Shown: piece after piece, positions 1 through 6,765 of the stretch
How the letters are laid out: each line of letters starts with the position of its first letter
Position numbering within the stretch: the stretch's first letter is position 1
DNA from: Chrysochromulina parva
Taxonomy: Eukaryota; Haptophyta; Prymnesiales; Chrysochromulinaceae
DNA length: 12,035 nucleotides
Assembly: GCA_002887195.1 (NCBI GenBank)
Contig: PJAB01001818.1
Span: 1 to 12,035, forward strand
Direction of reading: 5' to 3'
Translations under genes and position numbers: made by a program
Notes under the pieces: generated by a model
Told to the model about the DNA's origin: nothing
Databases searched by the model: none
What the model saw: only the letters and a program-made list of their open reading frames with translations

Positions 1-2751
1 CGCCTCGTACCACCTGCTTAATGCGAGCGCCGCCTTGCTGTTTGTCAGCTTCATCATCGTCCTACGCACCTGCCGCAGCGCAGCTGCTCGCCTCTCGTGC
101 CACTCAGACCATGATTGCCAAGCACACAGCAGGTCCCGATCCATCAAGGCGCTCAGCGCGTGTGTGAGCGTTGCCGCAGCCCGGCACGCGCTCTGCCATG
201 CTCGGACGGCGCCCACCATGTCGCGTCGAGTGAACATCGCCACAGCCGCACGCAGCATACGAGCCGTCTCGGCAGTTCTGGAGGCATGGCATACCCACGC
301 CAAGAATGCACGCACCTGCTCCGTACGCAAGTAGCGCACGATATATGCACGGAGTGAGCTGCGAGCGGCGTCCCAATCCCGGACCACTTCGGACCACCGG
401 GACAGCGCCAAGGCAGCTGCTAGGTTTATGAATCGGAGGGCCGCCGATCGTAGCAGCAACTTCTGCTGGGCAAGACTGTTCCACATGCCCAGTGCCCGGT
501 GTATACGCCAGTGCACAAGGCGGCCAGCGATGCGACGCAGCATCGCCACACGAAAGTGACCCTGGAAGTCAAAGCGCCATCGCGCAAACGCGAGGGCGAG
601 CTGCCGTCGCAGAACATAAGCGAGCCCCCGCATGCGACGCATATTCTCGTTGAGAGCGATGGAGCGCACCTCGAGCAAGCTATGCCAAGCGCGCGCGAGG
701 CCGTCACCTCGAAGGAAGGCTGCGGCGTGGCGCAAGCTCGTTGTTGCGGCCGCGCGCTGGTGGCAGTAGTGGACCATGGTGTGGAATGCGCGGCTGGATG
801 CGCGACTGGTAGCCGAGGCGAAGAGCGCGTGGAACGCGCGTTCCGTGCGAGTGAGCCTCATCTTGCGCAGCATCTCTTCCGTGGCCTCGTCAGCCATGGT
901 GCGGAAGGCGCGCAGAAGCTCCGTGCATCGCAGATAGACGCACGCGCGCTTCCACATGTTCATGCGCTCTCTCCAGACTGCCAAGGCACGCACCGTCGAG
1001 ACGGCACCCCAGCGACGCGCCACTTGGGCCACTGATGCGAGAGAGTGCGCGCGCTTGCTCGAGTACGCTGCCCAGCGCCTCCAGCTCATGGCCAGCTGTT
1101 GCTGGAAGAGGGTTTGGAGGGTGCGCCGCATTTGCTGCAGCGCGATCGTCTGCGCTTGAACCGTCCGCGTCCACTGCTCCCAGCTCGGCGCCAGGTGGCG
1201 TTGAAGGAAGCTCTGAAGGGCACGCCGCATGTGCTGCAGAGCACTCGTCTGCGCCTGAACCGTTTGCTTCCACTGCTCCCAGCCATCCGAGAGACGGCTC
1301 TCGATGAGGCGGATGAGGCAGCGGCGCATGGCTTCCCGATTGGTGCTCAGCGCACCAGCCTGCTCCGTCCACGTAGACCAGCCGGCCGCGAGGCGAATGT
1401 TCATCAGGTGCGAGAAGAAACGCCGAAGGCGCGCATGGCGCTGCCTGCTCACCATGACTCCCTGCGACCACGCGTCCCAACCGTCGGCGAGGCGACTGTT
1501 AAGGAGCCGCGTGAGGCAGTGCGTCATGGCGGCACGCTCGGCCCTCTGGATGGCAGCCGCCTCCGCCCACGCGTCCCAGCTGCGCGCGAGTCGGCTGCTC
1601 AGGAAACGTGCCAGGCTGCGCCGCATCCCCTCGAGACTTGCGATGCTGGCAGCGGCGGCCTCGGCCCACGAAACCCATCCACGAGCAAGTAAACTGCTCG
1701 TGAGGTGGGCGAGGCAGCGCTCCATGCCCGCTTTCTGTGTGCGGCTCTCTGAGGCCGCATCCGCCCATGCATCAAAAGCATGCGCCTGAAGGCGGTGCAT
1801 CAGAGAGCCCACGCAGCGACGCATCGAGACCAAGGCCTCCCTCTGCTTCTCGGCAGCTGCACGCCACCCACGCCAAGCACGCGTCCTCTCCGCAAGCACC
1901 ATCGTCTGCCACGCGCGCCGCATCGCCCTCTGATCGTACGCAACCTCCCTCCAGCGACGCAGCCCGTGCGCGCGCTGTTGATGGAGGAGGCAATCGAGAG
2001 CGCGGGCGGCTCTCCGGCGCGCTCTCGTGAGCGCTCGGCTCAGAGTCATCCACTTCGCATACCCGCGTGACAGCTCGCAGAGGACAAGGCGCGCGAGGCA
2101 GCGGCGCGTCGCAGCGCGCCACCTCTTCCCCTCCACAGCCGCGTCGGCCCACGGCGCCCAGCACGACGCGAGCCCACGGTGCATCAGGTGCCGCACGCAC
2201 CGCTGCATCGCGTCCCGGCGCGCCGTGCAAGCGCCCACAAAGTCTCGCCACGAGTACCATGCTCGCACGGTCTCAGCTCGGTGCAATCGAGCGAGCCCCC
2301 GGCGTAGCGCGAGGGCTGCGCGGTGCGCGCGCCGCCATGCATGCAACCTCGCGGCGAGGTGCCGATGCATCAAGCGGAGGATCGTCGACAACACGAGATG
2401 GCGTGAGTGCGAGCCCTTGAGTGCGACGAGACACCAAGTCCGAAAGGCTGTCATGCCATGCCGCCATCGCCACGCGCGTGCCGTGCGCTCGAGCGACTCG
2501 AGGCACCTCGCCTGCTCCGCACTTGTGTACGCCCATTGGGCAAAGCCGCGAGCGAGTGCTTGGTGGTGCAACCTCGCGAAGGCAGCACGCGCGAGCGAGA
2601 GCGTGCACGCGATGGCGCTGCGCTCGCTCGCACACTCGCGCCAAGTGCTCCACGAAAGCGCGAGCAGATCGCCTCTCAGGTACTGCGCACCCTTGCGCAG
2701 CAGCCGCCGCTGCTCGCGCTGCTGCTGCACGTTCTCCATCCATGTGCACCA
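1..2751 (-). repeat. Array of about 29 in-frame 33-residue Trp repeats
   Basis: The repeat array of the Sfi1-like gene. The typical unit reads M-R-R-x-L-x-x-[LF]-[LF]-x-x-x-L-A-x-[SG]-W-x-x-W. Spacing is 99 bp for most steps; a few are 29 residues and one is 36. Between the tryptophans at residues 890 and 1022 (132 residues, four unit lengths) the anchors are degenerate, but AFHTM ending at 956 and AWHSL ending at 989 keep the 33-residue phase. DNA similarity is highest at about 1072-1677, where both tryptophans of the WxxW pair are kept in consecutive units. Confidence 0.8.
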
Positions 2752-3642
2752 CGCGCGGCCTGCTTCGAGGTGGCTCAGACGGCTCATTGCGTGCCTGAGG
2801 CTCATCCCTGCGTGCGTGTGCCTCCGGAGACGATCCCAGCTCTCGCGCGCCGTTTGCGACCACGCACGCCGAAAGGCGAGCTTTGCGAGGGTATGCCGCC
2901 GGATGACGTTTGCAGATGTCACCCGGAGCAGCTCGCGCTGCACCACCGCCTCACGCGCCGCGCGCGCATGCAAGTAGCCAAGGAGCTTCTCCGTAAGGCC
3001 AAGCACGCCTGCACAGCGCCTGTGGAAGCCTTTCACTTTGTTGCGCAGCAAGATGACCGCCTGGCGGGGCAACGATGCGGCGTCCGCCGTGGCCTCGCAC
3101 TCGTCGCGAAGGCCGGTGATGGCCTCGCTCAGCTCCCCAAAATAGTCGGGTGGCAGCCGTAACGCGATAGAAGTGACCCGGTTTCGCACCAGGGCTTCCT
3201 GCAGAATCGTGGCCGCATCTGAGGCTGTCGAGGGCTTGGTGCTCAAGGCGTCCTGCTTGCCCTCCGTGGTCAGGTCTAGCTCGCGTCGCACAGGCTCCTT
3301 GCGTGGGCGTGACGGCGAGCGCTTCGGACTGTTGGGCCCTTTCCACGCTTCTCGCCCTCCCAGCGAGCCTCTCAAGGAGGAAAGAGCGGTTTCTACGGCG
3401 TTGTGCGAAGCGAGTTGAAGCTTGGTGACGTCGTTGGGTGATCGGAGCAGCATACTTGCGACCGAACGTTTCGACGATTTACTCGGTGGCGGCTTCAGCT
3501 TGCTCGCCTGGAGTCCCGTTCCTGCCAACTGGTGGTCCAGCTCCTGGTCTCGCCGCGATAACTCAGCAATCTCGCGCTCGAGCGCTTCGAGTCGGCTGGC
3601 TGCCAGCTGCGAGCCTTGCATGTCGGGAAAGTCCACGATCAT
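1..3642 (-). CDS. Sfi1-like tryptophan-repeat protein (3' end beyond window)
   Basis: The frame is open for 1214 codons from an ATG at 3642 to the left edge with no stop and no intron; an in-frame TGA at 3694-3696 bounds it upstream. A second in-frame ATG at 3621 is an alternative start. Residues about 11-36 form a charged coiled coil and about 45-130 are Ser/Pro/Lys/Arg-rich, with SPKR and SPSR at residues 105-112 resembling CDK sites. From about residue 295 to the edge there are helical repeats with an [FLW]-x-x-W core; anchor tryptophans fall at 301, 334, 370, 403, 436, 465, 498, 531, 564, 593, 626, 659, 692, 725, 758, 791, 824, 857 and 890, then 1022, 1054, 1083, 1116, 1149, 1178 and 1211. 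Spacing is mostly 33, sometimes 29. This fits the Sfi1 centrin-binding consensus (Leu pair, three residues, aromatic or Leu, two residues, Trp). A basal-body or centrin-fibre scaffold is inferred. The open frame is certain; family membership is likely, unproven. Confidence 0.82.
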   Translation of the reverse strand, partial: MIVDFPDMQGSQLAASRLEALEREIAELSRRDQELDHQLAGTGLQASKLKPPPSKSSKRSVASMLLRSPNDVTKLQLASHNAVETALSSLRGSLGGREAWKGPNSPKRSPSRPRKEPVRRELDLTTEGKQDALSTKPSTASDAATILQEALVRNRVTSIALRLPPDYFGELSEAITGLRDECEATADAASLPRQAVILLRNKVKGFHRRCAGVLGLTEKLLGYLHARAAREAVVQRELLRVTSANVIRRHTLAKLAFRRAWSQTARESWDRLRRHTHAGMSLRHAMSRLSHLEAGRAWCTWMENVQQQREQRRLLRKGAQYLRGDLLALSWSTWRECASERSAIACTLSLARAAFARLHHQALARGFAQWAYTSAEQARCLESLERTARAWRWRHGMTAFRTWCLVALKGSHSRHLVLSTILRLMHRHLAARLHAWRRAHRAALALRRGLARLHRAETVRAWYSWRDFVGACTARRDAMQRCVRHLMHRGLASCWAPWADAAVEGKRWRAATRRCLARLVLCELSRGYAKWMTLSRALTRARRRAARALDCLLHQQRAHGLRRWREVAYDQRAMRRAWQTMVLAERTRAWRGWRAAAEKQREALVSMRRCVGSLMHRLQAHAFDAWADAASESRTQKAGMERCLAHLTSSLLARGWVSWAEAAAASIASLEGMRRSLARFLSSRLARSWDAWAEAAAIQRAERAAMTHCLTRLLNSRLADGWDAWSQGVMVSRQRHARLRRFFSHLMNIRLAAGWSTWTEQAGALSTNREAMRRCLIRLIESRLSDGWEQWKQTVQAQTSALQHMRRALQSFLQRHLAPSWEQWTRTVQAQTIALQQMRRTLQTLFQQQLAMSWRRWAAYSSKRAHSLASVAQVARRWGAVSTVRALAVWRERMNMWKRACVYLRCTELLRAFRTMADEATEEMLRKMRLTRTERAFHALFASATSRASSRAFHTMVHYCHQRAAATTSLRHAAAFLRGDGLARAWHSLLEVRSIALNENMRRMRGLAYVLRRQLALAFARWRFDFQGHFRVAMLRRIAGRLVHWRIHRALGMWNSLAQQKLLLRSAALRFINLAAALALSRWSEVVRDWDAARSSLRAYIVRYLRTEQVRAFLAWVCHASRTAETARMLRAAVAMFTRRDMVGAVRAWQSACRAAATLTHALSALMDRDLLCAWQSWSEWHERRAAALRQVRRTMMKLTNSKAALALSRWYEA

Positions 3643-4505
3643 GGAGCCGCGCTCAAGGCCGCGCAGCAGCGTGCTCCGAGCGTCGGGACGGCCTCACCCG
3701 GGCGTAAGGAAACACCGTTACGCGAGACTTTGCCCAGCGCCCACCACGGCGTTTCGAAACAGCTAAGAATACTAACTTCGGATCCTGTCTACAGTCTTTG
3801 GTCGAGAAGAACTCTGATGCAGCGTACGAGAGCGTGACCTTCCTTTCAGTGTTCAGGGCTGGGCCCCGATCTCTCTGGGATCGGTAAGGCTCATCTTGGT
3901 CACGACGACTACGACACTTATCTGACTTAACGACACGCTTTACCTTTAGGCCTTTACGTCAAGTTCGAAGTTGGCGCTTGGGGCGTACATAAGCGTCCAT
4001 AGGTTCATTCAAAAATCAACACATCCAAGGTCCGGGCCGGGCGCGGCGCGGGCCCGTCGTTGCTTCCATTATCAGCCTCCGGTAAGGTCGGTAAGCCGGT
4101 ATTGGACGACCGGCCGTTTACGTCGGTTTAGGTTTTGCGCAACCGTCCCGCCGCGATTCATAATTACCGAGTTTCGTTTAAAATCCAACCCCCGCCGTGG
4201 CCCCGTGCGCCGACACACACCGTGCAGCGCCTCACGCGGGCGTCCCCAGCCCGCATGGGCCACTAAGATGCTGGAGCAAGAGAACAGCCTTCAGATGAGC
4301 AACAGCCGGTCCTCTCCTAGAGAGGAACGCGCGATATACCCTGAGCCCGCGCGCCGCATCGCACACCCTTCTTTCACCCCTTTCTTTCACATAAGACTCC
4401 AGTCTCCCTGTAGAGTACCTCGCGCGCGCGGCCACCCCGCAACGGCTCAGCCGCTGAGAAAGAGAGACAGAGAGAGGACGCAATTCCTCCATCGGCTCCG
4501 CTGAC
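3643..4505. other. Intergenic: 5' side of Sfi1-like gene, 3' side of PPIL6-like gene
   Basis: No convincing coding frame is visible. The stretch should hold the promoter and 5' leader of the Sfi1-like gene and the 3' UTR of the cyclophilin gene. It is less GC-rich than its flanks around 3900-4180. Visible structure: a 6-bp hairpin at 3866-3884 (CCGATC, 7-nt loop, GATCGG), a GC-only stretch near 4033-4055, and a minus-strand pyrimidine tract ending in CAG at about 4454-4480. No clear TATA box or RNA gene was recognised. Confidence 0.6.
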
Positions 4506-5627
4506 TCAGTCGCCCGGCATGCCCTTCTTATTCGCCTTGCGCTGGGCGCGGCCGCGGTTAATCGCCTGCATCTTGACCGCCGCCTCCTCCTGCTCCTTCT
4601 TCTCCATGCGCTCCTGCGCCATCTTCTTCTCCATCTTGACGCGTTTGGCCGCCTGCTTGCGCTCTTGCGCCTCCTTGCGCGCTGCGCGCCCCTTGATATG
4701 GCTTTGCAGCTTGATCGCCGCTTCGTCCTCATCAAGCATGTTCATCTCGAGTTGCTTCTTGCTCACGCGGCCGGCGTCGGAGATGATCAGATCACTCTTG
4801 GGACGCTCGTTGAGCACGTCGATCGACTCGATGAACGAGAGCAGCTTAAAGCCGTCGATCAGCCTGCCGAATGCGACGTACTTTTTGTCGAAGCCCTTGT
4901 TCGGTGCGAATGTCACGTAGAACTGCGACTGTGCCGTATGCGGACCGTCATTGCACATGCCGAGAATGCCGGCCTCGCTGTGCTCGACATGAAAGCTCTC
5001 GTCGGCCAGTGGCGCGCCCGACGCGCTCGCGCCGCCGTCGCCTTTCCCCGACTTGACGTCGCCACCCTGCATCCAGCCGCCCTTCTTCATGCGATGGATC
5101 GGTGTGCCCACATACCCCACGCCACCCTCGACGCCCTCACACAGCGCGAGGAAGTTTGCGACCGTCTTGGGCGCGACGTCGGGGAAGAGCTCGAACACAA
5201 GGCGGCCGATCACGTTACCGCCGTACGACATCTCCATGAAGCCAAATGTGAGGCCCGAGTCGCACAGCAGATCCATGTACGCCGTCTGCGCGACCACGTC
5301 CCAGCTCATCCTTACGTTCAGCGCCCCCCCGGCGTCGTAGATGCCATGGCGCTCCAGCCACGTGATGAGCTTCATTTCGTCGCCGATGAAGCCCACGGTT
5401 GCGGAGTAGACAACGACGCCCGATGTGTGCAGGAAGGCAGGGCCGCCGTGCTTCACCCGCAGCTCCAGCAGCAGCTTGTCGTAGTCGGCAGGCAGCAGCG
5501 GCGTGCACGTAGCACTCGCCGAGGCAGAGCAGCCTTGTGCGACAGCCTTGGCCTTGTGGTACTCGGGCGCGTTGATGCGGCCTGCGACGGTGAAGGGCGC
5601 TACGAGCAGGTCCTTCAGAGACGGCAT
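4506..5627 (-). CDS. PPIL6: PPIL6/RSPH12-type cyclophilin with two IQ motifs
   Basis: A single-exon frame of 373 residues, ATG at 5627 to TGA at 4506. Residues about 70-130 match the PPIL6-specific N-terminal region (strand, G-[QF]-[LI]-G-D, then a tryptophan helix), and about 130-288 form a cyclophilin domain ending with the PPIL6-like NERP segment. Motifs seen: HR at 178-179, GWMQGGD at 184-190, SQFY at 234-237. Arg179, Gln187 and Gln235 match cyclophilin catalytic positions, but the usual Phe60 is Trp185 and the usual Trp121 and His126 are replaced (GFDKKYV, 245-251). Weak or absent isomerase activity is therefore likely, as proposed for animal PPIL6. Two IQ-like motifs follow (LQ-x3-KG-x3-R at 307-317, MQ-x3-RG-x3-R at 353-363), separated by a Lys/Glu-rich helix. 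PPIL6/RSPH12 is related to the cyclophilin of ciliary radial spokes, so an axonemal role with calmodulin or another EF-hand partner is inferred. It is divergent from the small gene at 5811. Confidence 0.9.
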   Translation of the reverse strand: MPSLKDLLVAPFTVAGRINAPEYHKAKAVAQGCSASASATCTPLLPADYDKLLLELRVKHGGPAFLHTSGVVVYSATVGFIGDEMKLITWLERHGIYDAGGALNVRMSWDVVAQTAYMDLLCDSGLTFGFMEMSYGGNVIGRLVFELFPDVAPKTVANFLALCEGVEGGVGYVGTPIHRMKKGGWMQGGDVKSGKGDGGASASGAPLADESFHVEHSEAGILGMCNDGPHTAQSQFYVTFAPNKGFDKKYVAFGRLIDGFKLLSFIESIDVLNERPKSDLIISDAGRVSKKQLEMNMLDEDEAAIKLQSHIKGRAARKEAQERKQAAKRVKMEKKMAQERMEKKEQEEAAVKMQAINRGRAQRKANKKGMPGD

Positions 5628-5810
5628 TCAGTGAGGCTCGCAACGAACGAGAGCTCGACACAGCGTTTTTCTGAGAAACCTCGGTTTCGGCGAAGTTTGG
5701 AAGTTTGGAAGTTTAAGTTAGCTACTGGACATGACGTGTGTCGGCAAACTGTACCGTTAGTCGTCCGTCCTTGGTTGTGTTCTTCCCGGTCTCCGAAGAG
5801 AGAGGAGGCG
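5628..5810. promoter_or_regulatory. Compact bidirectional promoter region
   Basis: Only 183 bp separate the start codons of the PPIL6-like gene (minus) and the small membrane-protein gene (plus), so both promoters and 5' leaders must fit here or overlap. The stretch is richer in A/T than the flanking coding DNA and has an octamer repeat at 5692-5714. No canonical TATA box is visible. Shared control is inferred from geometry only. Confidence 0.55.
5692..5714. repeat. Octamer direct repeat (GAAGTTTG), nearly three copies
   Basis: GAAGTTTG occurs twice exactly and a third copy has seven of eight bases (GAAGTTT followed by A), head to tail with no spacer. On the minus strand it reads CAAACTTC. 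It lies near the middle of the divergent intergenic space, so it may bind a regulator; a chance microsatellite is also possible. Confidence 0.6.
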
Positions 5811-6119
5811 ATGGAGGCCTCGACCATATGGGACGCTCTGACCGGCGACTTTGGCAGCGGCGAAAGCGGCAGCGGCATGCCCATGCCACCGTCCTTGCCG
5901 CCTCCTCCCTCGCCGCTACCTCCTCCCTCATCGCCCGACCCCGCCTTCTTCGAACTCGGGATCACGACATCCGTCTTCTTCGGGATGCTGGTCCTGTTCG
6001 CTGGTGGCGTCTGGCTGCAGGGCGGGCTGAGGCGGCGGCGCATGCGGCAGCAGCAGCAGGCTGACGCAGAGGTTTTGCTTGCGTCCACGACGAACTACGC
6101 CCCGCATCAGGACTTTTAG
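5811..6119 (+). CDS. Small proline-rich single-pass membrane protein
   Basis: Predicted protein of 102 residues with no family I recognise. The ATG at 5811 has a favourable context (G at -3 and +4) and is the first sensible start downstream of the divergent promoter; the frame is open further upstream only antisense to the cyclophilin gene. Order: acidic Gly/Ser N-terminus (1-22), Pro/Ser tract (23-44, PPPPSPLPPPSSP style), one hydrophobic segment (about 51-69), a basic stop-transfer patch RRRRMR (74-79), four glutamines and a polar C-terminus ending DF. The positive-inside rule suggests a lumenal or external proline-rich N-terminus and a cytosolic C-terminus, with no separate signal peptide. 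The Pro/Ser tract recalls hydroxyproline-rich surface proteins of algae. Compositional coherence and position support it being real, without homology. Confidence 0.6.
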   Translation: MEASTIWDALTGDFGSGESGSGMPMPPSLPPPPSPLPPPSSPDPAFFELGITTSVFFGMLVLFAGGVWLQGGLRRRRMRQQQQADAEVLLASTTNYAPHQDF

Positions 6120-6765
6120 CTTGCCAAGGCCTACGCCCATGCCTAGCTGGCCCATGCCGTGCAAGGCTAGGTTGAACGCACCGGCTGCGGTGGTGGTTTC
6201 TCGGGTTTGGGCGCTCGCTCTTTCCTCTTCTTCTCCTCTGGCAGCGGCTTTGCGGCAGCGACGGCAGTTTCAAACACCGAAAGGCTTCCGTCTTCAGTTG
6301 GCGCTTTCCCGTGCGCGATGCGAGGCCACCGTCTGTGATACGAGCAAGCAGGCCCTCTCGCGCCTTCTGTGCGGATGCGCGCACCATGCACGAAAGGCGG
6401 CGCACCGAAATCTGCTGTGCGGGCGGCCGGCGCGACGGTGGCCAGATCGGCGGCCCCAAAGAGCCCTACCACAGCGCAGGCGCAGGACCGGACCGTCCCA
6501 CAGTTTGGAGTTTCGGATAGAACTTGAGAATCCACTTTGTGACGTCTGTCCCGTAATAGGCAATATGAACTGCCCACCTGGGGTAATTTGACAATGTGTG
6601 TGGTTTCGCACGTACGTCGTACTGTAAAGGAGGGCATCGACTCTCTCGTCACGAACCCGCGCATCACCCGCCACACGCTCGTCCGCGCTAAGACCCGCCG
6701 CCATCAACGGCAGCAGCAGCACTGAACACAGCTCTGCCGCACCTGCAGCTGCTGTTGCTCTCAAC
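6120..6765. other. Intergenic between convergent genes
   Basis: The plus-strand small gene ends at 6119 and the minus-strand helicase ends at 6766, so two 3' UTRs should lie here. No RNA gene, terminal repeat or transposon end was seen. The only coding-like signal is the frame-disrupted candidate at 6167-6387 on the minus strand. From about 6520 to 6620 the sequence is more AT-rich and looks non-coding. Confidence 0.55.
6167..6387 (-). pseudogene. Possible small basic protein, frame-disrupted
   Basis: Two adjacent minus-strand frames look protein-like. From an ATG at 6387 one frame gives a helix-like start (SAQKAREGLLARITDGG), but past about 6310 it turns into an arginine-rich shadow. From about 6310 to the stop at 6167 the neighbouring frame continues with a plausible tail (PTEDGSLSVFETAVAAAKP, then a Lys/Glu/Pro-rich basic segment). 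The change of frame falls at a GGGAAA run at about 6305-6310. This could be a decayed gene, a one-base sequence error, an unrecognised intron or chance. No family is recognised. Confidence 0.2.

Noticed and set aside
2027..2977. Long plus-strand open frame (about 316 codons) and other plus-strand frames over 1-3400
   Set aside because: They lie antisense to the Sfi1-like gene and read as Arg/Ala/Ser/Cys-rich sequence without domains. The minus-strand frame explains the 99-bp periodicity.
890..3346. Shorter minus-strand frames in the other two phases within the Sfi1-like gene
   Set aside because: They show only Pro/Ala/Gly-rich shadows of the repeats, while the uninterrupted 1214-codon frame carries the regular Trp spacing.
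3770..3794. TACTAAC followed by CTACAG on the plus strand, resembling an intron 3' end
   Set aside because: No plus-strand exon with coding character lies downstream, and the flanking genes are on the minus strand.
3866..3884. Six-base hairpin as a terminator or structured RNA
   Set aside because: It is short, has no U-run or conserved RNA motif, and is expected by chance in DNA of this composition.
4665..5810. Upstream extension of the small membrane-protein frame to a 484-codon plus-strand ORF
   Set aside because: The extension is antisense to the PPIL6-like gene, which has clear homology; the ATG at 5811 is the natural start.
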